From: Heracleum sosnowskyi | Lineage: Eukaryota > Streptophyta > Magnoliopsida > Apiales > Apiaceae | NCBI GenBank assembly: GCA_030848705.1 | Contig: CM061236.1 | Location: 137,693,970-137,757,969 of the forward strand | Direction of reading: 5' to 3' | Length of the DNA stretch: 64,000 bases | Part shown: positions 1 through 11,889 of the stretch, piece by piece | How positions within the stretch are numbered: position 1 is the first letter of the stretch | Layout of the letters: each line of letters starts with the position of its first letter | Program-made: the position numbers and the translations under genes | Notes under the pieces: generated by a model | What the model was told of the DNA's origin: nothing | What the model saw: the letters and a program-made list of their open reading frames with translations, nothing else | Databases searched by the model: none

Positions 1-2
1 AC

Positions 3-3000
3 TCTGATATCGGCACTGCTCTCACCGCACCGTCGAAGCTGTCTGCGTCACAAATAAGGACTTTTTGGCAGACAGGTACTTATGATGATGGAGGAGAGTC
101 TGGATCTCCATCTATCATTTTTGAGTTTCAAGGAGATAAATTTACTGTTACTCCTACTACTGTTCGTGATGCTTTGGGTCTTGAAGATTTCAATGCATTT
201 ACAACTGTTGGAGACTTTGAGTTAGTCAGAATGATGAGGGAGATAGGATACTCTGGACCTTTGACAAAGATAGGTCAACTCAAAAGGCCATTTTTGCGCA
301 AGGAGTGGAGCTTCTTTTTCGATTGCATTACTCGGGCTTTTGGAAAGAAGTGCACGAATTGGGATGCGATTCCCACGGATAGTCTACAGATCGGGTATTC
401 TCTTCTCTATGGCAGTCAATTTGATGTTGCTAGATTAGTTTTAACTAATATTGGTGAGAAAATGCTAGAGAATAGGAATGTTGTTTACTTCTCTAGATTT
501 TGTCAGTTAATATTCAACTTTTGCTGTCCTAATGTTGAGATTTTAGAGGATGATGTTATCCTCTCATTTAAATTGCATAAACGCATATTTTCTGATCTCA
601 CTAACAAGGATAACAAGAAAGGAGATGTTGGTGTGTTACTATTGCCTGAGTCTGTGCAACAATTCATGGTCAACTTACAACAACAACAACAACCACAACT
701 GGCAAACACTGAAGCTGGACCTTCTGTGTCTCAACCTCAGAGGTCCAAGAAATCTAAAGTAAGGGCTGTTAAGTCTGTCAGGATAAACACTGAAGCTGGG
801 GCATCAAATGCTGGTGATATGCCTCAGAAGAGAAGAATGAAGAAAAGAAGAGCCAATAGGGCAAAGTCTGATATTGTTGATGAAGAGACTGAAACTGATG
901 AAGAAACTCTTCATCAGAGAAAAAGAAGATTGGTAGCAGCACATCTGTTTGGTGCTGAGAATATCTCTTCAACTGCTGTTGAAGATCTTGAAATTGAGAT
1001 TCCCGAAGATGAAATTGTTCCTGAGGACAGAGTTTTTATGGAGACTGTTCTTCATAAGGAAGCTCCTACATCAAAGTCTGATAATGTAGTTGAGAATGCT
1101 GCAAATGAAGCTCCTATGCCCACAGAGGATAGAGCACCTGTTGAGATTGCAGATGAAGAGGCTACAGAGTCACAAGGATTTTATATGGAAAATGAAGCAA
1201 ATCTCTCTATAAACTCTGACCATTTCACAGAGGGTTTGGAAGCTGATCAAGATACTGTTGAACTTGCAGAATCTATGGCTTCTCACACTGAAATAATTTC
1301 TTTTGATCTTGAGAAAGGTGAGGAAGTCGATCAGACTTTGGATGCTAATGCTACAGAAACTGTTGCTACAAATCCTGATGTTGCTGATAAGGATGCAACA
1401 GAGGATGTTCCTGTTGAAGCAGAGTTTGTTGTAAACTCTGAGGATGTTATTGTTCTTGAAGCTCTACAACAATCTGTTGTTGAGATTGTAACAAAAGAAG
1501 CAGAGTTCCTGCATACTGCAAACTCTGATATTCCAGAACCTGATGCTGAGAATATTCCTGCAGAAAATACAGCAAAGAATGATAATGATAATGATAGTTC
1601 TGATCATTCTCAAGAGGAGTTATTTGAGAGTCAAGCAAACTCTGATGAGCTAAGAGAGGTCAATCGAGCTACAGCTGAGCATTTTCAAGATATGTACTAC
1701 AATAGATGGGCTGCTGCGGATTGTATCTTTTCAGCACAGAGGGCTGCTGATTTTCTTGGTGATTCTGTGAAGACGATTTCAACTCCTGATATTCTTACAA
1801 GTCTGAAGGCTACTGTGATTCAAATTAAATCTCTCCACAACAGATTTGATGAGTCTCATAAGGAAGTCACTGCTTTTAGGAATGAAGTTGGTCTGCGAGA
1901 TCTCACTCTGAAGAATGATAGAACTTATTACAATTCCATGTTTAAGAAGCAAGCTAAGGACTCTGATGACATTCAGAAGAGGCTTGGGAAAGTTGAGGAC
2001 AATCAGAATGCTATGTCTGCTCAACTGACATCAATTTCTAATGCTATTGAGTTGTTGACATCAGTACTACTTTCTGATGATGTCAAAAAGGGGGAGAGTG
2101 TACCAAGTGACAAATGCAAAGACACTCAAACTCTGAGACGGAGGGATGATGGTAATGATGGTGGAAACAAGGGAGATGGAAAGAGCTTAAGGTCAAATGC
2201 TGATAGCAGACTACTTTCAAGAAGATCAAACTCTGATAAAAGATCAAACTCTGGAAAGGGACATGCAAATGCAAACTCTGCCAGTGGTTCAAGATTCAAA
2301 AGTTTGATAATCTCTGATAAGCCTACTAAAGATGAGGAAATTGCTGCCAAGGTGTTTATGGCAGAACATGGAAAAGATGTTACAATTGAAGATATCCAAG
2401 CTGAAGAGCAAATGCTTGCTGAGGAACACAGGAAGAATCTTGAAGCTGGAATCTACAAGAAGAAGGAAATCAAGGCTCCTAGAAAGAAAGAAAAAGGAAT
2501 TGTTATCAAAGAGAATGTAAACTCTGATCAGAGTTTACAGTACTCAAGGAGGCCTGTGATTAAAAATACTGACAAAGGAAAAGGTAAACTGGTAGAAGAT
2601 GAACAGTTACCTAAGAAGATTTATTCAACCTCTGACATTGCTCAAGTTGAAACAAGATTAGCTAAATCAACCTCTGACATTGCTCAAGTTGATGTTATTG
2701 TTAAGAATGTGCCAACCTCTGACAATGCTCAAGTTGTGCAAACTCAGCTATCTTCACCACTCCAAGGTTTCAAAAGATCTTCATTACCTGAAACTCTGAA
2801 GCCTAGCCAAGTGAACTTTCTACAAACCAGAACAGTACTTGGAAAACAATCTTATGATAAATCTGGTTTGGGTTCCCACAGAGAGAAAAGAGTTAATAAT
2901 AGTCCTTTAGATCATACATCACTGGTAGAACCTGGTGTTGGGGTTACTCAAGAAAACCTTGATAAACTAGAATCTGTTCAGATGATTTACCACAGAGGCT

Positions 3001-3524
3001 TGAAGAAGGAGTTTTTATTATACTTTATGGCTGATGGCAGAGTTTACAGAATTGGAGAAGATGATATTTGTCTAAAATTCTGGGAAGAGCTAGAGTATGT
3101 TCTCTATCTCCTGAAGATCAAAAATAGAAATACTCATAATGCTGCTTTGGTTTTAAAAGACAGAATGATGAAATCGAAAGTTCTTTTTGGAGGAAATGTT
3201 TCCAGTGCTTATATTCCTAAGTACAGAGATGCACATGGAAAGTTGGTGGAAATGATGAAAAATAGTGCTAGATTCAGGACTGCACTAAATAAGAAAGTTC
3301 TAGAGTTCAATCTAGAGTCTGATAAGGCTTTTTATATCAGACTTGGCAATGAAATGAACAAGAACAGCATCTATTCTTTAAGGGCTGCCATTTATCAAAT
3401 TGGTGAAGATGAACCAGAATTGAAGGAGCTGAAGAAGGATATGATTGCTGAACTAGATCGAGCTGAGAGAAAGTTACTGTCAGATTATATCAGGACTGTA
3501 CCTGATATCCAAGAAATTCAGTAA
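3..3524 (+). CDS. Post-pol ORF of E1 (5' end outside window)
   Basis: This is an uninterrupted frame from position 3 to the TAA at 3522-3524, at least 1173 residues. I cannot assign a function. The first ~170 residues form a compact domain with FWQT and FLRKEWS motifs that recurs in the post-pol ORF of E2 (52295). Next come a basic patch (KRRMKKRRANRAKS, nuclear-localisation-like, near nt 825-870), a long acidic low-complexity stretch, and a predicted coiled region (~nt 1640-2080). A charged Ser/Asn-rich part and a C-terminal domain (FLLYFMADGRVYRIG, ~nt 3010-3520) follow. The C-terminal two thirds is closely similar to the ORF at 59750-62458. The triplet Asn-Ser-Asp, encoded by AACTCTGAT, recurs many times. 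Such ORFs have been called env-like in Sireviruses, but I see no signal peptide or convincing membrane segment here. Confidence 0.85.
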   Translation, partial: SDIGTALTAPSKLSASQIRTFWQTGTYDDGGESGSPSIIFEFQGDKFTVTPTTVRDALGLEDFNAFTTVGDFELVRMMREIGYSGPLTKIGQLKRPFLRKEWSFFFDCITRAFGKKCTNWDAIPTDSLQIGYSLLYGSQFDVARLVLTNIGEKMLENRNVVYFSRFCQLIFNFCCPNVEILEDDVILSFKLHKRIFSDLTNKDNKKGDVGVLLLPESVQQFMVNLQQQQQPQLANTEAGPSVSQPQRSKKSKVRAVKSVRINTEAGASNAGDMPQKRRMKKRRANRAKSDIVDEETETDEETLHQRKRRLVAAHLFGAENISSTAVEDLEIEIPEDEIVPEDRVFMETVLHKEAPTSKSDNVVENAANEAPMPTEDRAPVEIADEEATESQGFYMENEANLSINSDHFTEGLEADQDTVELAESMASHTEIISFDLEKGEEVDQTLDANATETVATNPDVADKDATEDVPVEAEFVVNSEDVIVLEALQQSVVEIVTKEAEFLHTANSDIPEPDAENIPAENTAKNDNDNDSSDHSQEELFESQANSDELREVNRATAEHFQDMYYNRWAAADCIFSAQRAADFLGDSVKTISTPDILTSLKATVIQIKSLHNRFDESHKEVTAFRNEVGLRDLTLKNDRTYYNSMFKKQAKDSDDIQKRLGKVEDNQNAMSAQLTSISNAIELLTSVLLSDDVKKGESVPSDKCKDTQTLRRRDDGNDGGNKGDGKSLRSNADSRLLSRRSNSDKRSNSGKGHANANSASGSRFKSLIISDKPTKDEEIAAKVFMAEHGKDVTIEDIQAEEQMLAEEHRKNLEAGIYKKKEIKAPRKKEKGIVIKENVNSDQSLQYSRRPVIKNTDKGKGKLVEDEQLPKKIYSTSDIAQVETRLAKSTSDIAQVDVIVKNVPTSDNAQVVQTQLSSPLQGFKRSSLPETLKPSQVNFLQTRTVLGKQSYDKSGLGSHREKRVNNSPLDHTSLVEPGVGVTQENLDKLESVQMIYHRGLKKEFLLYFMADGRVYRIGEDDICLKFWEELEYVLYLLKIKNRNTHNAALVLKDRMMKSKVLFGGNVSSAYIPKYRDAHGKLVEMMKNSARFRTALNKKVLEFNLESDKAFYIRLGNEMNKNSIYSLRAAIYQIGEDEPELKELKKDMIAELDRAERKLLSDYIRTVPDIQEIQ
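2517..2538. repeat. Perfect 22-bp palindrome of the E1/E3 motif
   Basis: The arms are GTAAACTCTGA and its exact reverse complement TCAGAGTTTAC with no spacer, inside the post-pol ORF. The same palindrome is preserved at 61448-61469 in E3. Confidence 0.9.
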
Positions 3525-3673
3525 AGTCTGACTGTAAGTTTTTATGTTTTCTGTTCTAAGTTAAATTTAAACTCTGTTTTAAAATTAAACTCTGTTATAT
3601 TTTAAACACTGCATTTGTTATATGTTTTGACATCATCAATTATCTTTTTAACTTGTACATTTTAATATGAACA

Positions 3674-3686
3674 AGTTGGGGGAGAT
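3674..3686 (+). promoter_or_regulatory. Polypurine tract of E1
   Basis: AGTTGGGGGAGAT lies directly before the LTR start TGTTAG. It is the expected plus-strand primer site and is identical to the one before the E3 3' LTR. Confidence 0.85.
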
Positions 3687-4182
3687 TGTTAGATATAATT
3701 GCTGACGTTTGTTCATCAGTGTTTAAGTACCAGGTACATATCAGAGTTTATATAGAAGCCGGTCAGAGTTTGTTAAAGTCTGACAGGGTGATAGTTGAAT
3801 TAGCTGTCGGTGCAAAGATAAAGATTCTAAAAGCAATATATTCTGAAGATGGAAAGAAGCAGAATATATTGATACAGCTAAGGAGACTGGACAGAAGACT
3901 GAAGCAATCCTTAATTGATAATAATTGTATAGCTAATTTATAGGAGTATCAATTAGATAAGGATTGTATGTAGCTGTGTACTATATAAACACAGATAGGT
4001 TATCCCTAGAAGGGACGCGAACATTGAATATATTATTCTTGTAACCTAGTAGCTCTTTGTGATTCATTAACATCACTAAGAGAGAATTATTTAATATAAT
4101 TCAGTTTGTTGATTTACAAACCTGTGTTCTTGATTGTTATTCTCATACATATTTGATTATATACTGTGTATTCGGCCTAACA
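3687..4182 (+). repeat. 3' LTR of E1 (496 bp)
   Basis: It starts TGTTAGATATAATTGC and ends TTCGGCCTAACA, so the ends are inverted repeats TGTTAG/CTAACA. It aligns along its length with the 549-bp LTRs of E3 but is shorter, mainly because a stretch near the 5' end that holds the perfect TCAGAGTTTA inverted pair in E3 is reduced here. A TATA box (TATATAAA) is at 3982-3989. Confidence 0.92.
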
Positions 4183-7100
4183 GGAACTGTGGCTTTTGAA
4201 TGTAAAAATGGAGAAACTCGCACCCTAGAGGATGTGTATTATATTCCGACACTCGGGAACAATATCATCATCTTGGGGCAAATGACAGAGCAAGGGAACA
4301 TAATTACGATAAAGGGAGAGCTGTCGTGGGTATATGATGATGGAGACAAACTTCTTATGAAGGTAAAACGTTCTCCAAACAGACTTTACAAGATTATTAT
4401 TAACTCTGCAAGACAAATATGTATGTTGTCTAAACAAGATGAGATATCAAAGCTGTGGCACAAGCGTATGGGACATGTAAATTATCATGCTTTGTCACTT
4501 ATGTATAAAGATAAGATGGTGAATGGAATGTCTAGAATTGTGGTGTCAAATGAGGTGTGTAAGGGTTGCCTTATGTCTAAACAAACGAGGAAGCAGTTCC
4601 CAGCCAAATCGAACTACAGTGCAACGAGAGCTTTAGAGTTAATACATGGTGATCTTTGTGGTCCAATACAACCAGAAACAAACTCTGAAAAAAGGTACTT
4701 TCTTTTGCTCGTAGATGATTTCAGTAGATATATGTGGGTATATTTTTTGAAGGCAAAGAACGAAGCTTTGAGTGCGTTTAAAAACTTCTGTGCTTTGGTG
4801 GAAAGAGGACCGGAAAGAAAAGTAAGGATTTTTCGAACTGGCAGAGGAGGATAATTTGTTTCTAATGAATTTGAGAGGTACTGTAAAGAGAATGGGATAG
4901 ACAGGCACTATACAGCGCCTTACACTCCTAAACAAAACGGGGTTGTGGAGCGTCGGAATCGTACGGTGGTGGAAATGGCCAGAAGTTGTTTAAAAGAAAT
5001 GAAGTTACCATCAATCATGTGGGGAGAAGCTGTGAGACACTCAATTTATTTACTTAATCGTCTGCCAATGCGAGCACTTACAGGGGTGACTCCTTATCAA
5101 GCTTGGAACGGGAAAAAACCACACATAGGGCACATCAAAGTTTTTGGTTATGTCGGGCACATGAAAATTCCCAGCCAGCATACACAAATATTGGATGATC
5201 GTAGCAAGCAGGTGGTTAACTTAGGTAAAGAACCGGGAACTAAAGCATATAGGTTGTATGATCATCTCACTAAAAGAGTGCATGTGAGTAGGGACGTCAC
5301 TTTCGAAGAGAACAAATCATGGCCCTGGGATCACAGTGACAAAGAAGAACAGGATGGTGTATTTACAGTGGAGGGCATGAATGCAAATGGTGAAGGTGAG
5401 TATCGAACGGGTGACGATGAAGACGACTTAAGTGACATGAGTAATATTACTCCTCAAAGCACCAACACCAGTTCTGCTCAAAGTAATGATAGTTCACAAA
5501 GAAGTGTTTATTCCTCAACTGCAAGAACAGTAACCGGTGGCTCATCAACATTGCAGACACCAACTCGAAGTTTATAGGCGCCGGTTCAAAGTTTGAATCC
5601 AGATGACTATGATGACAGTACTGAACCGAGGAGAGTCAGGAGATTGGATGAAATATATAATGAGACTGAAGAAGTATTCTTGGATAAGGAGTTGTATCTT
5701 ATGGGCATTGAAGAGCCAATGAATTATTCACAAGCTGTAAAAGATCAAAACTGGAAGATTGCTATGGAGAAGGAAATGCACTCAATCGAAGAAAACAACA
5801 CTTGGAAGTTGACTGAGTTGCCTTCTGGGAAGAAAACGATAGGATTGAAGTGGATTTTTAAGTTGAAAAATGATGCAGAAGGAAACATTGTTAAATACAA
5901 GGCGAGGTTAGTTGCTAAAGGATATGTTCAAGAACATGGAGTCGATTTTGATGAGATTTTTGCTCCGGTAACGAGGTTGGAAACTGTGCGTTTATTGTTG
6001 GCTTTGGCAGCAAAATACGAGTGGGAAGTTCATCACCTTGATGTGAAGACTGCCTTCTTAAATGGTGAAATTAGTGAAGATGTCTGTGTGGTGCAATCTG
6101 AGGGTTTTGTGAAAAAGGGCAAGGAAAATCTGGTGTATAAGTTAATAAAAGCACTGTATGGCCTTCGCCAAGCTCCACGAGCTTGGTACGCGAAATTAAA
6201 ATCTTATCCTGAGAGTCTAGGTTTTAAGAAATGTCCATCAGAGCATGCGGTTTATACCAGGAAGGAAGGACAAGAAAGATTGATTGTTGCTATTTACGTA
6301 GATGACCTGTTAGTAACTGGAAGTAGTGTGCGTTTGATTGAAAAATTCAAAAGTGAGATGAACCAGAAATTTGACATGACAGACATGGGCAAGCTGAGTT
6401 ACTATCTGGGAATCGAGGCTCAACAAGAGAAGGGCTGCATACAGTTAAAGCAAACAGGTTATGCCAAGAAAATCATTGAGAAAGCTGGTATGAAGGGCTG
6501 TAATCCAACGAAATATCCCATGGATCCAAAGGAACAACTTGTTAAGGACGAGGGTGGTAAAGTAGTGAATGCTACGGAATATAAAAGCGTGATTGGGGGG
6601 CTGAGATATCTGGTACACACTAGGCCAGATATAGCCTATTCAGTTGGTATAGTAAGTAGGTTCATGGAGCATCCGACTGTTTTGCATCGAAATGCTATTA
6701 AAAGGATCATTCGATATGTTCAATGCACGTTACATTTTGGATTGGTATACACTAAAGATAGTGGAAACAATGTGTTAACTGGATTTGCAGATAGTGATTT
6801 AGCAGGTAGCTTGGACAACAGAAGGACTACTGGAGGCATGTGTTTCTACTTGAATGACAGCCTCATTACGTGGGTGTCGCAAAAACAACGTTGTGTGGCT
6901 CTTTCATCTTGCGAGGCAGAATTCATGGCTGCAACTGCAGCAGCCTGCCAAGCTATATGGATTCAGAATGTTCTAAACCAGATAACAGATGAACAGGTTG
7001 GCCCAGTAGTTCTGTTTGTTGATAACAAATCGGCGATAGATTTGGCTAAACGGGAGGAGCAAGCATATTCATGTTCGTTATCACTTCATTAGGGAATGCG

Positions 7101-7240
7101 TAGAACGGGTGGAAATTATTCTGAAGCATGTAAGCAGTGAATGTCAGAAGGCGGATATTCTAACTAAAGCAATGACTACACTTAAGTTTGAAAAAATGAG
7201 GAGGCTGCTTGGAATTGAAAACTTGTCTGGGCAACTTTAA
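4183..7240 (+). pseudogene. copia pol of E4 (end of PR, IN, RT, RNase H)
   Basis: The frame begins in the last part of the protease and pre-integrase region (LWHKRMGH with a CKGC zinc pair), then the integrase core (HGDLCGPI). It continues to RT with catalytic HLDVKTAFLNG and YVDDLL motifs, and RNase H (ADSDLAG, SSCEAEF, VDNKSA). Breaks: an in-frame TAA at 4852-4854 where the integrase motif D-x-G-G-E-F should be, with the catalytic Asp also changed to Gly (RTGRGG then stop). There is an in-frame TAG at 5575-5577 and a frameshift with small loss near 7050-7066. After the frameshift the tail (HVRYHFIRECVER to the TAA at 7238-7240) reads in another frame. RT itself looks open, but the polyprotein cannot be made. 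Confidence 0.9.
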
Positions 7241-7255
7241 GATTAAAGGGGGATA
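7241..7255 (+). promoter_or_regulatory. Polypurine tract of E4
   Basis: GATTAAAGGGGGATA lies between the pol stop and the LTR start TGTTGG, as expected for the plus-strand primer. Confidence 0.75.
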
Positions 7256-7558
7256 TGTTGGTTTAATCTTAAGTTAGTCTGTGTTTTGTTTTAAATAAAG
7301 TACTCGTTGTTTCATTTGTTTTTGTTGAAGCAGTAGTCGAGTTAGCGTGTTTGCAGGGAGTAGAATAAGTCAGGTTAGTTTAGTTGAGTTTATGTAGGAC
7401 GTGTGTTCATGTACATGTCCTGATTTTTAGCATTTCAGTTGTATTGTTCAGTTATATCTCTTTCTTTTATTGAATAAACCAATAATGCTTTTGGCAAGCA
7501 AACATTCTTGTTTCTCAGTTTTCCATAATACAGTTAATATATCATATACGTATTAACA
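7256..7558 (+). repeat. 3' LTR of E4 (right end approximate)
   Basis: It starts TGTTGGTTTAATC directly after the polypurine tract. A likely end is the TTAACA at 7553-7558, giving about 303 bp. With no second LTR in the window the end is a guess; another candidate is ATACA near 7532. An AATAAA polyadenylation-like site is at ~7473. Confidence 0.6.
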
Positions 7559-9840
7559 ATAGAGCAAAACCAAATCAAGAATATGGTCGAGTTCGAGTAC
7601 CCTCCCAGTTACTCGACCGATAATCTGAGTTTTATTATTTTTTTGGGAAAACAAGTACTTATTTTGAAAAAAGGATTCAGTGTGCATGTTAAAAAAATTA
7701 ATATATATTTGAAATGCAGGAGAACAATTACAATTTACACAGTTGAAAGATGAATGTGTGATAGATGGAAAAATGAAAAAGGCTTTAAACAGGATGATGA
7801 GTGCTTTTTCCTGTATTGAAATGTTTGAAAGATCCATGCATGAGGAAAGAAGGATTACTCCTATATATTCATAGCCCCGTAGGGGGTCCTTGCTATATGA
7901 TATGATAGCTGAGTAAGAAATGAAGGTTTCTGATCTCTCCAACCTGTATTATATATATGCATATATGATCCACACAAATTATTCCCCATCGGGATTTGGA
8001 AATATATTTTGTATATAAGAGGAAATCATAACAACTTGGATATTTTTTTACCTACCACTTTTTGCTGTCCCAGTTGCAATATGGACCTGCTACGATCCAC
8101 TCCTTTTACGACTTCATTTTTAGTTGATGGCAGAAGAAAACCCTACTACCCAAACGGCTTGGCTAAAGGGAGCGGGGTCCGAATAATTAAAAAGTTAAAC
8201 CTCGTGGCGAATATAAATTTTTGTAATAGAAATTGATTCGAGAATAAGTAATTATTTGTCTTGTCTTTCACGAGATTTAAAGTCGACATTCTAAATTTTC
8301 GACAATTAATTATGAAATTCTCAACTTTAGTGATATTTATCTTCAGTCTCTAATCTCCGCCCCGCAAAATGAATCATATTAGTAAACGTTCAGTTTTCTT
8401 AAAAACGATGTGATATTTGACAAAGATGAGATTATAAAAGTAGAGAGATGCATCATGCGAAGTTCGTTCCAATTGGTTCATGTTTTGACAAAAGAATTTG
8501 AGCAACCTCTTTATGCTACTAACTAAATTCATTGTTTTTTTATTTTTAAAAAAAAGTCTTTAAAATAAAACTTGCACTTCAACATGGAATCTGCTCCTTC
8601 TTGCGTGTACATTTGTTTCCGAATTTTGTGACATGATAATCACCATATTCACTTGTGCAATTTTCAACACTGAATTTACCACCTCAATTGCGGAGAGTGA
8701 TGCAAATTATTATTTTTGAAAGTAAATTAGTCTTTTGGCCCGATGTTCCAAAAAAATTATATCGAAGATTTTTTTGAAACCAAAAATTTCTATGTACTGG
8801 CTATGGCTAGGTAATTACAGGGAAAGCCATTAATTCAACCGAAAGCAATTTGGAAGTTTGAATTTACTTACCCTTTCACGAAGCCCAAATACTTCAAGTC
8901 CACTTTCTGACTTTCTCCCTAATCGTTGTCTAATTGGTCATCTAAGGAGGCTTTCTGATAAGCCCAATCAGGCCTGTAATACTATTTTACAACTAACACT
9001 TGGAACATTCTGTACTTTGAGATACTTAAATAACAGTATTGTTATATTCATTGTTAGAAATTTTATATGAAAACAATATCAAATCGGAGAGTATAAAAGA
9101 TAAATTCTTATCACTTGAATTATTTCACCTTCTTCTCCGATATCTCTTTATTTGTCAGTAAAAGTTATATTCTAAAATTCCGGCATTCAATATTTGTGTC
9201 ACGGAGGCTTAAACTTCAAATAACAACACATATATGATTTGGAATGCTCATGCAAACATGCATTCAAGGGATTAGATGTGGCAGAAAATTTGATCATCAA
9301 CCTCTAGGTATCGGAAAATAACATGAAGATATATATCTAACAGGCAAAAAGACGAGGGATTACATCTAATTTTTCATTATATTTATAGATGATAGCTTTT
9401 ATATCCAGAAAATCAGTCAATTAATTAAACATGATATACCTATTACTTAAACTTTTCTCGCAACCCTTTAAATATCTTTAGAAGAATTGATAACTAATAA
9501 TTATTAACAAGTAGTCACAGTGATGAGATCTATTATATACCACATGTAAATTAGTACCCTAATAGAGTAATAACCGAGGAAATGAAGCTCGATGTTCCGC
9601 GATACTGGAGCATGCATATAGTTTAATTCTAAGTTGCTGACTTGCATTTTCAATATTTAAGTTTTTAAATTTGTCATATCGCATCATATTACTATATATC
9701 ATATATGATCACGGAGATCAGAATGTAAATGAAAGGTGGTACCAGCTCTATATCCCGGTTGTCTGATAAACCGTAAACGAAAATGCTGCATGTGTATTTG
9801 AATGATAGATGTGTGAAGCAGTGCATGTGTGTGTACTCTA
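7559..9840. other. Intergenic, no gene recognised
   Basis: AT-rich single-copy-looking sequence. Only short ORFs without recognisable domains occur on either strand, and I see no LTR, TIR or Helitron end. Confidence 0.6.
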
Positions 9841-10500
9841 GCATCTGCAAATTGGATGTTGCATGTAAATCAACTCATTTACTCAATACATGGAAGCTGA
9901 GCTAACCTGATCAAGAGACTCCTGAGAGGTCAAGGAGAGTAAGCTGTCCAACATGACTTGAGTAAGCCCTCTAATAATCTGTAATTTCTGAATCTGTAAA
10001 CTAGCGGTTTACCGTAGTGAAGGATTCCAAGACATCGAACCATATTTAAGGAAATATATCCCTTCATACCCAAGTCCAAAACCGAATAAGGAGTCTTATC
10101 TGAAACTAAACTCTTGAACAACAAATATTACACTGGCATATACACATACTTTCAGTTCAAACAATAATCTCACTCGTCTTTAGCCAAAAAAAGGAAAAAA
10201 AATCTCAAGCCACAATGCCCTTAATTATTAATATTTTTTGCAAAAAAACAAAATCAACCTCTCCTTACAATACTGAGACTAATTTGTAAAAACAAGCAGC
10301 TGATGATCAGTGATCACATTGCATAAATTTCCTTAACAGCTAGCTAGACTAGGATTGAGATAAGACACAGCTTTCCGGAAGAAATAGAAACTTAAATATA
10401 AACTGGATCAAAACTCGCGGTCAGGTAAGCAACAAAATCTTAGCATTCGCGGCTTCATATATTTTCATGATCATTCAAGCTTGCTACACTTACCTGAAAT

Positions 10501-11412
10501 TCAACCACGGAGCACATCACACAATTTTTTTTGCAGCTCAGATGTATTGATAGACGATGGATTGTTTCCCTGCAAGAATTATCTGTGATATGAGATAAAG
10601 ATCTTTTCAATACGAAACGTTAAATTGATAACCCTAACTAGCTAAATCAAAGCTTTAAAGAGCCTGCTTATACATACCTCAGCTCGGATAGTGTGCAGTA
10701 ATCCGTCCTTTACTCTTGTAGAAGCGCAGCTAGTAATATTAAGCTCCCCTTCTTGGATCAGTACTTGCATCACCCTTGATAAGGATAATTTTTCCTCCAT
10801 TAATCCACTAGTAATTATAATCTCAACACCGCAGAAGCTATGGGTGACTGTAACATTGATATCATAATTGTTATCATCAAGCAAACAAAGATTTGAACTT
10901 CTGCTCCCCGGATCAGTAACAATTGGCTTTGAAACCTTGAGCATATCCTTTTTGACATTTAGTTCTCTGATACTTCCATGAAGGTGATTAATATAATTAA
11001 CAGCCTGCTCCATATGATCTGATATTGAACGCTTTCCCTGAAAATTCAAGCCATATAATTTTGAATAATTTTTCAAAATGAGCCCTAGAGGTTCTACAAT
11101 TTGAATTTGAAGAAAAAAAATGTGCTTCACCTTAATAAATTCAAGTGGAAGTAGGGATCGAAGTGATCCATGAAGTTTACCCATTTCCTGTCTTCTTTGT
11201 CTTTCAATTTCTCTATGCATGATCTTCTTGCTTCTCTCATCATCTTTACTGTCTTGACCGATACTCAATGACTCCTTACCATGCCTTTTCTTGCCACCCT
11301 GTGAAGAGGCTTGGTTCATAACAAGATCTTGTGGGATTGTCTGTTGTTCCGGATTAGGGTTGTCGTTCTGGATCTGGAAAACCAGCTCATCCCCATGGTT
11401 AAAAAAATACAT
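10501..11412 (-). CDS. bHLH transcription factor, bHLH118/120/36-like (copy 1)
   Basis: Three exons on the minus strand: 11412-11131, 11037-10678 and 10569-10501. Both introns have GT/AG ends and phase 0. The protein is 236 residues. The basic region (~63-77, MHREIERQRRQEM) carries the H66-E70-R74 pattern typical of G-box binders. Helix 1 (LHGSLRSLLPL) and helix 2 (SISDHMEQAVNYINHL, ~100-116) follow. The C-terminal half (NVTVTHSFCGVEIIITSG onward) resembles the ACT-like dimerisation region of this plant bHLH group. The last exon encodes a short tail (SELQKKLCDVLRG). Conservation of splice sites and length with the copy at 30907-31878 supports the model. It is a nuclear DNA-binding regulator; its target pathway cannot be told from sequence. 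No frame damage is seen. Confidence 0.92.
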
Positions 11413-11880
11413 AGCTCAACAACTAAGAAAACAATATCTAAGATTATGTAGCTTACTATAATGAGTTAATGATAAAAGGATAGATGTGTTAGTTAAGGTA
11501 CAAGATCCTCATCAATGGGGGCTCGATATCAAAAGCTGATTAAGATTCCTAAGATATCTTCAATAATGAATAAAGTAGTGATTAGTAGTTCACAAACACA
11601 TACATAGATGATAGATGACTTCTTTTCTTGTTTTTTTATGGTCAATGAGAGAAAAGTACTACTGACTTCACCGGCAATTGATTTATTTTTTTAAAAAAAA
11701 ACGGATTTGCTTAATTGTAGGTACGTACTGTATTAAGTGTGTACAGATACACACTACTTTAGCCCACATTTCTTAACAACCCCACGATTTCAAATCTAAT
11801 ATACAATTAAATCCTCTTGATTTCATTACAATACTTTAGAATGCAGATCATTGTTCGATATCTTTCAAGTAATTATGTAT
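11413..11880 (-). promoter_or_regulatory. Upstream region of bHLH copy 1, conserved with copy 2
   Basis: Several blocks are shared with the region upstream of the second gene: TGGGGGCTCGAT at ~11516, GATGACTTCTT at ~11614, ATGGTCAAT at 11638-11646 and TAGCCCACATTTC at ~11760. ATGGTCAAT reads ATTGACCAT on the gene strand and so contains a W-box core (TTGACC). Function is inferred from conservation only. Confidence 0.5.
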
Positions 11881-11889
11881 ATGTAACAC

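Larger units (their letters stand above)
1..4182 (+). mobile_element. E1: 3' part of a Sirevirus-like Ty1/copia retrotransposon
   Basis: The element enters from the left edge of the window. It contains a long post-pol ORF, a polypurine tract and a 3' LTR ending in CTAACA. ORF and LTR are close relatives of those of the complete element at 53113-63161, so both belong to one family. Post-pol ORFs are a known trait of the Sirevirus (SIRE/Maximus) lineage of Ty1/copia. E1 is inserted in another copia element, whose coding sequence resumes directly at 4183. The 5' LTR, gag and pol are outside the window, so the 5-bp target duplication cannot be checked. Confidence 0.9.
4183..7558 (+). mobile_element. 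E4: degenerate Ty1/copia element, interrupted by E1
   Basis: Coding sequence from the end of the protease through integrase, reverse transcriptase and RNase H is followed by a polypurine tract and a 3' LTR. The left boundary is the E1 insertion point; the 5' part of E4 lies upstream of E1, outside the window. Stop codons and a frameshift show that it is older than E1. Confidence 0.88.

Noticed and set aside
1..3524. Interpretation of post-pol ORFs as envelope genes
   Set aside because: No signal peptide, fusion-like segment or clear transmembrane helix could be seen in E1, E2 or E3; the basic patch and conserved N-terminal domain suggest an internal role.
7553..7942. 129-codon minus-strand ORF
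   Set aside because: No family resemblance; it overlaps the E4 LTR end and AT-rich sequence, so I treat it as chance.
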